A stretch of DNA of 23,629 nt from a virus. The DNA lies in IMG/VR virus record IMGVR_UViG_3300025096_001669, positions 1-23,629 of that record, one strand, 5' to 3'. The position numbers and the translations under genes were made by a program. Of the stretch, positions 1 to 9,674 are shown piece by piece (positions within the stretch are counted from its first letter, which is position 1; every line of letters begins with the position of its first letter). The notes below the pieces were generated by a model. It ran no database searches and had not been told where the DNA came from. It was given only the letters and a program-made list of their open reading frames with translations.

Positions 1-382
1 CCTCCTCTTCTGCCCATAAATGAGGTATCAAACTATTCTCACCAATCTCCATACCACCATGTTTATAAGTACTCTCACTTTTTATTGAATCAGACTTCCA
101 CCACTGTGTTACTCCTTCCTGCGGACCCCAAGTTACATTAATTTTTACATGATTGGTATAACCTGAATGATCTGTATGAATAGGAATTTTACTATAAGGT
201 GGAGTATAAAATGTTTCACCCATGTATAACTCAACACCAAGATTATTCATCCAGTTATATAACTCAGGAAATTCAAAAGCATTGTACAAATAATTATGCT
301 GAATGATATCTCTTTCTTCATCAAAATGTGATAAAGGTTTAATCTCAAATGGTAGATTAAGATACCGATGACATTTGTTCAT
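1..382 (-). CDS. Possible Fe(II)/2-oxoglutarate-dependent oxygenase, 3' part outside window
   Basis: About 127 codons are visible from ATG at 382 to the left edge with no stop, so the C-terminus is missing. The start overlaps the halogenase stop in an ATGA arrangement (TGA at 381-379), which implies translational coupling and a shared operon. Seen: a beta-strand-like stretch ending in an H-x-D motif (His69, Asp71, in IPIHTD), followed by VKINVTWGP. In the Fe(II)/2OG oxygenase fold, HxD supplies two of the three iron ligands; the expected distal His and the 2OG-binding Arg would lie beyond the window. T4-like cyanophages commonly carry such oxygenases. The family call is an inference from one short motif. 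A cupin or another metal-binding jelly roll remains possible. Confidence 0.5.
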   Translation of the reverse strand, partial: MNKCHRYLNLPFEIKPLSHFDEERDIIQHNYLYNAFEFPELYNWMNNLGVELYMGETFYTPPYSKIPIHTDHSGYTNHVKINVTWGPQEGVTQWWKSDSIKSESTYKHGGMEIGENSLIPHLWAEEE

Positions 383-1821
383 GATATAGCATCCTTATGT
401 GATATCCATTTCCACCTTTTCTTTTCAATTTCTAAAATCCTATACTCATTTTTCATCTCATCCCATATCTTTCTTCCATCAATCTTATATTCTAAGAAAT
501 TCTTAATTGATTGATTATTAACCATATTAAGACCCTTTGCAATCTGAATATAACTATCAAGTATCCAGAAAGTTTTCTCTCGATGACAAGTTCTGGCATC
601 TAAAAATTCTTCCCTACATTTCTCATCAAAATTCTTAACCCAATCTACTTTATTGGCAGTCATATATCTCCAAAACTCAGAATCAGTTCTATTTGTATTA
701 TAATGTAAGCAAATAAAATCAATTATCTCTTCATGTAATTTTCTATTAGCCTTGTTTATTATTACCCTATTATATTGTAAGTTATTCAAAGTAGAATTTA
801 TCGTCATAAATTCTTGAACTTGAGATAAAATAATTTGTATTCCTGTAGACTCTAATGGTTCAACAAATCCACTAGATAATCCTATTGCTAAACAATTACC
901 AATCCAATAATCTTCATAATATCCAGATCTATAACGAATAATCCTATCAGTTTGTAACTCTGCATTGTGATTTTTTAATAACCATTCATTATATTTTTCT
1001 CTTGCTTCTTCATCAGAAGTAAATCTTGACGAGTAAATATATCCTGTTCCAAATCTATCTCCAATTGGTAATTGCCAAATCCATCCATTCTCTGTTGCTT
1101 CTGCCACAGTGTGAGAAGGAATTTCATTAGAATTATTAGGAACTTGTTGAGGAATTGCTCTATCTAATGGTAAAGAATTAGAAAGATCATTCCACTTAGG
1201 ATTTAAATGTTTAAATAAGACTGCATTAAACCCAGAAGCATCGATAAAAAGATCTGCCTCAACAATACCACTATCTCGACATCTTATACTCGTAATATTC
1301 TCACCATCAACAATTACTTCCTCTACTAAATCATCTACGAGATCTATCTTGCCTTTTAATTTCTTAATAACATACTCAGAAAATTCCTGAGTATCAAGAT
1401 GTAGTGCATAATCATACTTATCAAATGGTAACTTTGGAATCGTAGTAGTTGCTTCATTATAATTGGTTCCACCATTAAATTTACCCTGAGTAATAGAATA
1501 TACACCACTAGAATTCAGGTTAGGTTTATATATTTGACCAAACCCATGAAAATATTCTGTACCAGGAATCCAATTCTTAAAATTAATTCCTAACTTTAAA
1601 GAAGCATTATTCCTAAATTCTTTAAAAAATTGCTCAGTAGTTACTCCAAGATGTGACAAAAGCAATCTAATAATTGGAGTTGTACTTTCTCCTACTGCAA
1701 TATTCTTACTGGTTGCATCATAATAAAGAGATATATCTACCTTATTACCCCAATAATTTTTCATCATTGCGGCACAGCACAATCCAGCAGTACCAGACCC
1801 AACAATTACAATTTTTTTCAT
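379..1821 (-). CDS. Flavin-dependent tryptophan-halogenase-family protein
   Basis: 480 aa, close to the usual length of about 500-540 for this family. These enzymes use FADH2, O2 and chloride or bromide to make hypohalous acid, which a lysine passes to an aromatic substrate. Seen: the FAD-binding GxGxxG at residues 8-13 (GSGTAG), the VGEST segment near residue 45, Lys76 in LKLGINFKNW at the place of PrnA Lys79, the WxWxxP flavin-halogenase signature WIWQLP at 247-252, and PLESTG with Glu324 at the place of PrnA Glu346. All the key residues are present, so the enzyme looks intact. No flavin reductase is visible nearby; the host would have to supply reduced flavin. A CCTAAATA late promoter lies 22 nt upstream, which puts expression with the virion genes. 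It is coupled by overlap to the oxygenase-like gene. The substrate (free Trp, peptide or other) cannot be read from sequence. Confidence 0.9.
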   Translation of the reverse strand: MKKIVIVGSGTAGLCCAAMMKNYWGNKVDISLYYDATSKNIAVGESTTPIIRLLLSHLGVTTEQFFKEFRNNASLKLGINFKNWIPGTEYFHGFGQIYKPNLNSSGVYSITQGKFNGGTNYNEATTTIPKLPFDKYDYALHLDTQEFSEYVIKKLKGKIDLVDDLVEEVIVDGENITSIRCRDSGIVEADLFIDASGFNAVLFKHLNPKWNDLSNSLPLDRAIPQQVPNNSNEIPSHTVAEATENGWIWQLPIGDRFGTGYIYSSRFTSDEEAREKYNEWLLKNHNAELQTDRIIRYRSGYYEDYWIGNCLAIGLSSGFVEPLESTGIQIILSQVQEFMTINSTLNNLQYNRVIINKANRKLHEEIIDFICLHYNTNRTDSEFWRYMTANKVDWVKNFDEKCREEFLDARTCHREKTFWILDSYIQIAKGLNMVNNQSIKNFLEYKIDGRKIWDEMKNEYRILEIEKKRWKWISHKDAIS

Positions 1822-1843
1822 TCAGAATAATATAGTTAAAAAA

Positions 1844-1851
1844 TATTTAGG
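1844..1851 (-). promoter_or_regulatory. Candidate T4-type late promoter (CCTAAATA)
   Basis: CCTAAATA resembles the T4 late -10 element TATAAATA. It contains the TAA stop codon of the 700-aa fibre gene and ends 22 nt before the halogenase ATG. Confidence 0.5.
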
Positions 1852-3949
1852 GAACAGTTGCTATACCAATCCAGTTACCACCAAGTCTAACTTCTAACCT
1901 ATCTGTAGTCTCATTATAGATTATAGCAGCAGGAGCCGCAACTTGGAAGTTATTTCTTACAGAAGTAGTAACTTTTGGAAGAAGCATAAATCCAGCAGTA
2001 GCACCCATCGTACCTTCTCCAGCACCAGAAAAGTCTACCGCACATCTAGGAGCATACGTTCCTACCCCAAGTCTTGAACTAGAAGTATTATCAGCAATAG
2101 TAAGAGTTTCACCCCAAATTGTAGTCTTCTTACCATGTATCTGAACATTTCCTAATGCAGCATCAGTAACAATACCAACAACAGTCTGAAGTGCTGTAGT
2201 TCCAATACCTACATTATCAAGTGAACTTAATCCCTTAACTTCAACTGTTGCTAATGGATTTGTAGTTCCGATACCCACTCCTTGGAAAAGTCCTGTTCCT
2301 GAGAAGAAGTCTAACTCAGTCCTTGGAGAAGTATTATTAAGTCCAATCTTACCAGTAAGATTAACATTATTAAAGGTTGAAACACCAGTAGTATTATTGA
2401 GATTAGTACCATTAACTACAGTTGGTAAAGTCACTGTACCAGCACTCATGTTGCCGCTGATAACAAGATTACCTCCAACCCAAGCATTACTTGTAACAGT
2501 AGAAGTTCCTACAACATGTAAGGTATTATCAGGATTTGTTTTACCCAGACCCAATCTACCTTCCAAAGTAAGAGACATCAAATCAGCATTTGTTTGCCCA
2601 TAAATCCAGTCAAATCTACCTGTATTAATACCTGCACCTCCTTTATGGAGATACATGTTGACATTACCAGTATCATTATTAATGATATCTAACGTATTAG
2701 CTTGAGTTCCATATCTGAATAGTGCGGTACTATTACCAACACCAACACTATTTCCAATGCTAATCCTTGATGATCCAGTGTCAGCAATTACCTGTAACAA
2801 CAGACTAGAATCTTTTTGAATCTTAATATCATTACTAAAGGTAGCAACACCAGCAACATTCAGATCATCTAATTGTGTATCTCCATCTACATCTAAAGTA
2901 CTGTTGATATCAACCGCACCAGCAAATGTTGTAATACCAGATACATTAAGAGCATCTAATTCTGTATTACCGTCTACATCTAAATCACCATTAGCATCTA
3001 TATTAGATGAGAAGGTAGCAACACCAGCAACAGTTAAATCATCTAGTTGAGTATCTCCATCTACATCTAAACTTCCATTAGCATCAATAGCAGCAGAGAA
3101 CGTAGCAGCTTCAGCAACATTAAGAACATCGAGATCCGTTTGCCCATCTACATCAATACCACCTGTTCCTATATCAAGTTGAGTGAATGAACCAATTCCA
3201 GATACATCTATTCCACCAGCAGTAAATCTTACATCATCTCCAAAAGTAGAAATTCCAGTAACATTTAGACCATCAATACTAACTCCACCTACAACGTTAG
3301 CACCACCATTAGCATCAATTGCTCCAGTAATTGTGGCAACACCAGCAACATTTAAGTCATCTAACTGAGTATCTCCATCTACATCCAAAGTACTATTGAT
3401 ATCAACAGCAGAAGAGAATGTAGAGACACCTGTTACATTTAAATCTACGCTCTTAATAAATCCTGTTGCTTCATATCCACCAGCTGTGATAATTCCAGCA
3501 AATACAGCATTACCTGTAGAATCTATACCAACACCCGTACCTGTTGTTGGACTATTTCCAATTTGTAGAAAAGTTAGAGGATTTGTGGTCCCGATACCAA
3601 CGTTCGATGTTGTAGAAATACCTGCGTCATTCTCTACAACCCATCCTGTTTTTGCAATACCAGCTACACCTAATAATGCGCTACCATCTCCAATAAACTT
3701 AGTTGCAGTAACTACACCAGTATAATTTCCCTGCGTTGCAGTAATCATACCAACGATATTTACATCTTCACTTACCCATAAATCAGAAGTTGTTACTACA
3801 CCACTTACCGCTATATTGCCTTTAACATCTAAAAATTCAGTAGGAAGAGAAGTCCCTATCCCAACCAGACCGTTCGCATTTACTATAAAATTGTCATTAT
3901 CAACTTGAACACCATTACGGAAGTTAAAGGACTTTCTATAATTAGCCAT
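1847..3949 (-). CDS. Repeat-rich virion structural / tail-fibre-like protein
   Basis: 700 aa. The N-terminus carries fibre-type segments such as KFIGDGSALLGV and VGIGTTNP, which recur in cyanophage tail-fibre and structural proteins. Residues of about 180-369 contain tandem units of about 29 residues built around LDVDGDTQLDDLNVAGVATF, with the variants DGNTELDAL and DGQTDLDVL. More VGIGTTNPL-type segments follow, and the C-terminus is GGNWIGIATVP. No enzymatic motif, signal peptide or membrane segment is visible. It lies directly downstream of the 1884-aa S74 fibre with 16 nt between them, and has its own GATAAATA late promoter. The neighbourhood and the Gly/Thr/Val/Asn-rich beta-structured composition suggest a trimeric fibre or fibre-associated protein, possibly host-range related. 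It lacks an S74 chaperone domain of its own, unlike its neighbour. Confidence 0.8.
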   Translation of the reverse strand: MANYRKSFNFRNGVQVDNDNFIVNANGLVGIGTSLPTEFLDVKGNIAVSGVVTTSDLWVSEDVNIVGMITATQGNYTGVVTATKFIGDGSALLGVAGIAKTGWVVENDAGISTTSNVGIGTTNPLTFLQIGNSPTTGTGVGIDSTGNAVFAGIITAGGYEATGFIKSVDLNVTGVSTFSSAVDINSTLDVDGDTQLDDLNVAGVATITGAIDANGGANVVGGVSIDGLNVTGISTFGDDVRFTAGGIDVSGIGSFTQLDIGTGGIDVDGQTDLDVLNVAEAATFSAAIDANGSLDVDGDTQLDDLTVAGVATFSSNIDANGDLDVDGNTELDALNVSGITTFAGAVDINSTLDVDGDTQLDDLNVAGVATFSNDIKIQKDSSLLLQVIADTGSSRISIGNSVGVGNSTALFRYGTQANTLDIINNDTGNVNMYLHKGGAGINTGRFDWIYGQTNADLMSLTLEGRLGLGKTNPDNTLHVVGTSTVTSNAWVGGNLVISGNMSAGTVTLPTVVNGTNLNNTTGVSTFNNVNLTGKIGLNNTSPRTELDFFSGTGLFQGVGIGTTNPLATVEVKGLSSLDNVGIGTTALQTVVGIVTDAALGNVQIHGKKTTIWGETLTIADNTSSSRLGVGTYAPRCAVDFSGAGEGTMGATAGFMLLPKVTTSVRNNFQVAAPAAIIYNETTDRLEVRLGGNWIGIATVP
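2842..3410. repeat. Degenerate in-frame tandem repeats inside the fibre gene
   Basis: Blocks of about 70 bp recur, for example starting near 2842, 3014 and 3333. Each reads on the plus strand roughly as gcaacaccagcaaca, then a variable part, then tatctccatctacatc. They encode the repeated LDVDGDTQLDDL-type unit on the minus strand. Spacing stays in multiples of three and copies differ by point changes, as expected for a coding repeat rather than a mobile or CRISPR array. Confidence 0.75.
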
Positions 3950-3965
3950 TTACTGTATTTTTTAG

Positions 3966-6900
3966 TTATTTATCCGATAGTTTTTGTTCAAGGCTATCAA
4001 CCTTAGCAGACAATTCCTTGACTGCTTCAATTAGGAGTGCAGTGAGTTTTTCATACTTAACCGCTTTAATTCCAGTCTCTCTTGTAACAGCAAGACCAGG
4101 AAGTCCAAGAGCTTCAATCTCTTGTGCGATAACACCAGTATCTTCTCCACTATGTATTGCACCTTCTTTCCATGTAAATGTATTACCACTAATAGAAAGA
4201 ACTTTAGCAAGAGGATCGTCAATAGGTGTAATATTCTCTTTCAGAGTTTCGTCAGAAGACCAGAATGCTGTAATATCACCTGTACATCTAATGTCTCCAT
4301 CAAAGTCAGCACTTTTGAACGTAGAAACACCAGTTACTTCAAAAGCATCATCAACTATAACCGTACCACCAGTAGAATCAAGGGTTAAATTACCAGTTGC
4401 AGTATCAATTTCACCATTACCACTTACACCAATTCTAACCTCATCAATGTGTGCCTCAGACCAAGGTTTGGATGCGGTTCCAAAATATGCACCCTCATCA
4501 GTATCAGGAACTATACCAGTACGAACTTCAACTTCACCAACTAATGTGGAAATACCACTTACACCAAAATCACCATTTACCCATAAGTCATCAGCGAATG
4601 TAGCAGCTGCAGTAACACTAAGGGCATTACAATCTAACTGGTCGAATACGGTAACACCAACTCCAGAAGTTTCTAATCGTTTTGTACCCTTATAATATAA
4701 AGCTGTTGAACTATTTTCAGTAGCAACAAGTAGATTTGCTGAATCAGCACTATTTTTTAAATTAATAGTACTACCAGTAATATTTAAATCTCCAGTGCCT
4801 TGATCCTTAATGTAACTATGTGTACCTGAATGGAAGACTGCTAGATCGTCATCATTACCAAATGTTGCTTGAGCATTGTCTGGAAGACGTATAGATGATC
4901 CAGCACCAAGATTAACTGTTCCTCCAATACCAACACCACCAACAACCACCAAAGCACCTGAGTTCTTATTAGTTGAAGCAGTTGTATCACTAATCTTTAA
5001 TGCACCCTTAAGAGTGAATTTACCCTTAGCAATAACCTCATTATTAAATGTAACTGGACCGTCAAATTCTGAAAGAATCTCATTTGAATCTCCACCTTCT
5101 ACTACAAGTCTCTCTTTAATAGTAACTTCATCAAAGACAACACTTAATCTTGCAGGATCTTCACCAGTAACAGTTGGAACTGGAGTATCGAATGTCCTTT
5201 CTTCACCAGTAGAAGATGATTTCTTCTGGTTTCCAATAAAGAAGTCACCCTTACTGTTCATACCAGTGTAAACAACAACACCAGCAGATCTTTCTTGTGC
5301 CTGAGATAGATACTCTTCAGTTTCAGTCAGAGTTCTATCCTGAACTTGTGGAAGTCCAGTTGAATAGTTACCAGGACCAAATCCAAGATATTCAAATGTA
5401 TGTCCAGATGCACGTAGAATAGAAGGACGACGGAATTCAATTGGAATCGATTGTATCTTATTAATGTAAGATCCAACAGCGTGTGTTGCAATTCCAGTTC
5501 CTAAAGTACCACGTATTACTGTGAGTTCATCGTTATTAACACCAGATAAAGTGCTACTTGCGATTCTCATAACTTCATCATCAACTTGGACATATGTACC
5601 AAGTGGGAATCTCTTAGTAGTTGCAATACCAGAAGAAGGAGCAGTTACCTTAAGTTTGTTATCGCCATTATATCCGGAAATTTTTAAATATTCATTATCA
5701 TATAATGAAAATCCTCTAGCAGCAATACCCTCAACATCTCTATCAGAAATGGAATCATTCGCAGATAAACCATGTTTTAACAAATATTTTGGATCGTTAG
5801 AACCAGCAAATAAATCTGCATTAGTAAGAGTAGTAAATGTATTAACACCTACTCTTGATTTTACTAGATAATCTCCAAGTTTATTGTTATTAACATCAGT
5901 AAGTGTAAATCTACTACCAGCAACTAGTCCATGAGCAAAATCACAAACTATTGTTGAATTTCCAGTTGTTGAATCATAAGTAGAACTTGTACTTACATCT
6001 ACAACAGGAGCAACAGGAACTACAAATTGTCCAGCAATGCTAAATGGATCACCTACTGATTTTCCGATAGCAATTGTATTCTTGCCAGGAATATCTAAGA
6101 CTCTATAATGTCCTCCAGCAGTTGTTCCAATACCTGTTACCTGAACAACATTACCAGAACCACCTGTTAAATTACTAGAAGCAATTGATATCTTCGAGTT
6201 TGCAGTTCCACCAATATAAGCAGTGTCAACAAATAACTCATTACCTGCCTGATATCCAGAACCAGGAGATTGAACATCTACACTAACAACAGCACCACCT
6301 TGAACACCAACAACTGCTGTAGCACCATTCCAACTAGATAATCCAACCTCATTAAAGAGTTTTACATTATAATAGGTTCCATTAACATGTCCAGAACCAG
6401 CAGTAATAGTACTATATGTTGCAATTCCAGAAAGATTATGATTCTTTGTTAGAGTTAATGTTGCAATACCAGCAACAACACTTAAAGCAGATTCGCTTGA
6501 TATAGTAAGATCTTTATCAAAGTTCTTAATAAATGAATCTGTAGATGCTCTAGTAAGACTCTTCTTAAGGTCACTTGTTTGAACTTTACCAAGAGGAGCT
6601 CTTAAAGCAAATGATTTAGCAGACTCAGGACTATCATCTAAATTATCCCTATCCATCTGAGGATAAAGGTCTGTGACATTCTGACTATATTCTAAATCTG
6701 TAAATTCTGTAGTAATTCCAACATCAGCATTTAATGCGTAGATATGATAGATACCATCTTGCTGATTCTGAATATAATCAGAAACGGTTTCATTCCTATA
6801 AACATAAAGATTATTTTGTAAATCATTTACCTCAAATCTTGGTAAACTACTATCTCTAGTAGTTAAATCATTTGTTAATGCTGGACCAGGAACCCTACCA

Positions 6901-9620
6901 GTTGTGTAGGTATATTCCATTTCATTAGGAACTGATACAACAGTAAATGTTCCATTATATCCACTATTACCAACACCTGTAGTATTGGTTGTATCTTTTA
7001 TATTGTGTGTAATAACAACATCACCAGCATCTAAATTATGTGGAAGTTCTGTTCTAACTGATACTGTTCCACCTGAATATGTACAACTACCAATAAATCT
7101 TGGATTTCTATTATATCCATAATCTACTCTACTAATAGAATTGAGAAGGAAATCGCCATCAGTTCTTATACCAGTAGTACTAGATTCTTGAATAATGAAT
7201 CCACTTTCAGGATTCTTTGCATTAGTAAGTTCTTTTGGAATTACAACTCTAAGTTTGTAAATCTTTTCATCTAAACTTCTGCTATCTGCTGTTCTCTTAA
7301 AGTATGCTGATTCTGTTCTTGCCCCAGCTCCTTCACCAGTAGATACACCAACTGTATTGAATGTGGTATAAATTTCATTATCTGCCTTGGCAGTAACATA
7401 CCATTGACCTTGAGTATTATCCCACTGAACAGGATGCCCAATATCACCAGATACTTTATCACTTACTCTACTTAAAATAGTAAGATTGGTTCCACCATAA
7501 ACATCGATAGCCTCACTATTATCTGCATCAGCCTTTGAAGAAGCTAATTTTATGTCATTATTATTACCCATATTAATGACATAATATATGGTTTCTCCCT
7601 CCAAGTTCTCTGGCAAGTCACCATCGTTACTACGGATAATAACTTTCTCACCTGTTTGGAGAGAATGTGCATTAATAGAGAATTTATTTAATGTTGGTCC
7701 AGATATTACTGGATATTCTTTAGCACTACTGGTTTGACCATCACTCATGGTGACGTATGCTTCACTTATACCATATCCAGTAACACTCGTGAAGTCTACA
7801 AATATTTTATCGTTTCGTTTTGCACCAACTCTATATCCCTGTGTAAGAGATCCAGGTAAAACATCTTGATTAGTGAATCCATAAAGATACAATCTACTAG
7901 TATTTGCAACAGCAGTTGTTACACCAACATCCAATCCATACCATTCAACATCCTCTTCAGTACCATTAATTGCTCTAGGTGTAATGAGGTTAGTAACAAA
8001 TGCCTTATTATCTTTCGCAAATGCTTCTTTCTTAAATCCAGTAGCAGTAAGTGATAATTGTCCAAAGTTTGAGTTGGAGTTAGTAATAGAAGCATCACCA
8101 CCAGTATTAGCACTAAAGTGTCTATTATATCCAATAGCAAATACTGAAACTATCTGAAGAATTGCATCATTATCAATTCTAATATGACCAGTTTCCCAAC
8201 CACTTCTGTAAATAGCGTCAGAATCTAAATGATAGATTGTATTGGGATTAGTTGATGATGATTCAGCAGCAAGTGTAGATGCTGTTACCTTAGTAGTTGA
8301 AAGTCCTTCGTATTTTCTATTAGACTTATTATATTTTACAAATGCCCTATCGTCTTTCTGTAATGATATACCCGTAAACTGGGCAACAACCATTGATTTA
8401 AATCCAGATGCCTTTCCACCATCTGCCGACATTCCGTTCATACCATAAACAGAACGCAATGAGCAGTTAAAGATATATGGTGAAGCACCAGATACGGTAT
8501 CAGTCTCAATTGTTACTTTTGCTGCGGATGCGTTTGCTGGTGTGGTTAAATTCTTTCTATAGTCTGGAAGTAGATATGTAAATACCTTCTTATTAGTAGC
8601 AGAAACACTCTGAACTGTTGTAGAAATATTATAATCAGATGGGGAAACATCTTCAATTTTAATTGGAGTTCCTTGTTGGAATCCATGATCAGTTTTACAT
8701 GTAACAGTAACAATATTACTAGGAGTTCCACCTGAACCTGCTTCAATAGCAGAAATCTCAACTGGGTCAGCAGCAAATGCACCTACAATTTCCCATTCTG
8801 GTCTTTGCTTCTCAAATCCTTCTGGATTAGCAGGATATTTCTCATCAATATCTCTACCTGATGCAGTATTATATGCGTTAGAAAGTTTCGCATAATACAT
8901 GTCAAGATCAGTAAGATTATAGTTACCTACATTATTGACACCATCCGCATATTCAAAACAAGTTAATTTGTGGTGGGAGAATATTGGTTTTGATCTATTA
9001 TCTACTGAGAAATCTTTATCATCAGTATAAACTACTCCAGCTTCATCACCATCAAACATAGTGAATTGCCAGAAATAACAGCCACCAGTAATCCTGAAGA
9101 TTGCCGATGTGCCAACAGTAGCATCAGTTGGATTTGGTACATATTTTGGTCGGAATTTTGTCTTTCTTAAATCTAGACCAACAACAGATGTACCTCTAGG
9201 TATAACAATACCACCATTAACACTATTAAACTTATAAAGAATATTATCTTCTTGCTCAAGATCGAAATTTGAATCTAGCTTAAGGTTTAGGGTATCCTGT
9301 GCTGCTGTTTCCGATCCACCAGGAGAAAATACTTTTGCTACCCCACCAATATTTTTAAGTGCAAATCCGGGTCTATTATCAATGGTATGCGCTCCAGGCA
9401 TCAAGAGGATTGTAGTCTTCTCTATAGCATCATTACTGTTACCTTTCAAATAAGAGAATCTTGCCGCTTCCAAAAGTGCTCTTTGAAGCGTCTTGAATGG
9501 TTGAGCAAGTGAATTGCCCTGATTATTAATACTATCCGTAGAGTCTAAATCGCTCGGACTCACATAAAGAATGCGACCCTCTGTATTCTTTATAAAATTA
9601 TCTAATTTATTCAGCGGCAT
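3966..9620 (-). CDS. Giant tail-fibre protein with C-terminal S74 intramolecular chaperone
   Basis: 1884 aa, the largest gene here. The N-terminus (residues 1-90, with GRILYVSPSDLDSTDS and PFKTLQRALLEAARFSY) matches a cyanophage structural-protein type with a beta-helix or pectin-lyase-like look. The long middle part is beta-rich with no catalytic motif I recognise. Residues of about 1650-1780 carry fibre repeats (ATFADDLWVNGDFGVSGIST). The last 96 residues are a peptidase S74 / endosialidase-type chaperone domain beginning SDETLKENI, with GVIAQEIEALGLP and a final coiled coil. Ser1789, Asp1790 and Lys1794 have the same spacing as endosialidase Ser911/Asp912/Lys916, so self-cleavage between Ser1789 and Asp1790 is predicted after trimer folding. 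An ACTAAATA late promoter lies 32 nt upstream. It probably acts in host recognition as a distal tail structure. Confidence 0.9.
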   Translation of the reverse strand: MPLNKLDNFIKNTEGRILYVSPSDLDSTDSINNQGNSLAQPFKTLQRALLEAARFSYLKGNSNDAIEKTTILLMPGAHTIDNRPGFALKNIGGVAKVFSPGGSETAAQDTLNLKLDSNFDLEQEDNILYKFNSVNGGIVIPRGTSVVGLDLRKTKFRPKYVPNPTDATVGTSAIFRITGGCYFWQFTMFDGDEAGVVYTDDKDFSVDNRSKPIFSHHKLTCFEYADGVNNVGNYNLTDLDMYYAKLSNAYNTASGRDIDEKYPANPEGFEKQRPEWEIVGAFAADPVEISAIEAGSGGTPSNIVTVTCKTDHGFQQGTPIKIEDVSPSDYNISTTVQSVSATNKKVFTYLLPDYRKNLTTPANASAAKVTIETDTVSGASPYIFNCSLRSVYGMNGMSADGGKASGFKSMVVAQFTGISLQKDDRAFVKYNKSNRKYEGLSTTKVTASTLAAESSSTNPNTIYHLDSDAIYRSGWETGHIRIDNDAILQIVSVFAIGYNRHFSANTGGDASITNSNSNFGQLSLTATGFKKEAFAKDNKAFVTNLITPRAINGTEEDVEWYGLDVGVTTAVANTSRLYLYGFTNQDVLPGSLTQGYRVGAKRNDKIFVDFTSVTGYGISEAYVTMSDGQTSSAKEYPVISGPTLNKFSINAHSLQTGEKVIIRSNDGDLPENLEGETIYYVINMGNNNDIKLASSKADADNSEAIDVYGGTNLTILSRVSDKVSGDIGHPVQWDNTQGQWYVTAKADNEIYTTFNTVGVSTGEGAGARTESAYFKRTADSRSLDEKIYKLRVVIPKELTNAKNPESGFIIQESSTTGIRTDGDFLLNSISRVDYGYNRNPRFIGSCTYSGGTVSVRTELPHNLDAGDVVITHNIKDTTNTTGVGNSGYNGTFTVVSVPNEMEYTYTTGRVPGPALTNDLTTRDSSLPRFEVNDLQNNLYVYRNETVSDYIQNQQDGIYHIYALNADVGITTEFTDLEYSQNVTDLYPQMDRDNLDDSPESAKSFALRAPLGKVQTSDLKKSLTRASTDSFIKNFDKDLTISSESALSVVAGIATLTLTKNHNLSGIATYSTITAGSGHVNGTYYNVKLFNEVGLSSWNGATAVVGVQGGAVVSVDVQSPGSGYQAGNELFVDTAYIGGTANSKISIASSNLTGGSGNVVQVTGIGTTAGGHYRVLDIPGKNTIAIGKSVGDPFSIAGQFVVPVAPVVDVSTSSTYDSTTGNSTIVCDFAHGLVAGSRFTLTDVNNNKLGDYLVKSRVGVNTFTTLTNADLFAGSNDPKYLLKHGLSANDSISDRDVEGIAARGFSLYDNEYLKISGYNGDNKLKVTAPSSGIATTKRFPLGTYVQVDDEVMRIASSTLSGVNNDELTVIRGTLGTGIATHAVGSYINKIQSIPIEFRRPSILRASGHTFEYLGFGPGNYSTGLPQVQDRTLTETEEYLSQAQERSAGVVVYTGMNSKGDFFIGNQKKSSSTGEERTFDTPVPTVTGEDPARLSVVFDEVTIKERLVVEGGDSNEILSEFDGPVTFNNEVIAKGKFTLKGALKISDTTASTNKNSGALVVVGGVGIGGTVNLGAGSSIRLPDNAQATFGNDDDLAVFHSGTHSYIKDQGTGDLNITGSTINLKNSADSANLLVATENSSTALYYKGTKRLETSGVGVTVFDQLDCNALSVTAAATFADDLWVNGDFGVSGISTLVGEVEVRTGIVPDTDEGAYFGTASKPWSEAHIDEVRIGVSGNGEIDTATGNLTLDSTGGTVIVDDAFEVTGVSTFKSADFDGDIRCTGDITAFWSSDETLKENITPIDDPLAKVLSISGNTFTWKEGAIHSGEDTGVIAQEIEALGLPGLAVTRETGIKAVKYEKLTALLIEAVKELSAKVDSLEQKLSDK
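3967..3974 (-). promoter_or_regulatory. Candidate T4-type late promoter (GATAAATA)
   Basis: GATAAATA differs from the T4 late element at one base. It overlaps the last codons and TAA stop of the 1884-aa fibre gene (GAT AAA TAA) and ends 17 nt before the ATG of the 700-aa gene. Confidence 0.55.
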
Positions 9621-9652
9621 GAGATTATGACTACTAAAATATTTCTATATTC

Positions 9653-9660
9653 TATTTAGT
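9653..9660 (-). promoter_or_regulatory. Candidate T4-type late promoter (ACTAAATA)
   Basis: ACTAAATA ends 32 nt before the ATG of the 1884-aa fibre gene, within the 54-nt gap after the 75-aa gene. It has the same core TAAATA as the other late-promoter candidates in the window. Confidence 0.45.
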
Positions 9661-9674
9661 TAGGCAAATCTTCT

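Noticed and set aside
2842-3410. CRISPR-like or mobile repeat array
   Set aside because: Repeats are degenerate, keep the reading frame and encode a regular protein unit; there are no uniform spacers or leader.
2397-4695. Several plus-strand open frames of 60-225 codons across the fibre genes
   Set aside because: They lie antisense to long, convincing fibre genes, have Pro/Ser/Thr-rich compositions produced by the repeat codons, and have no plausible promoters or ribosome sites.
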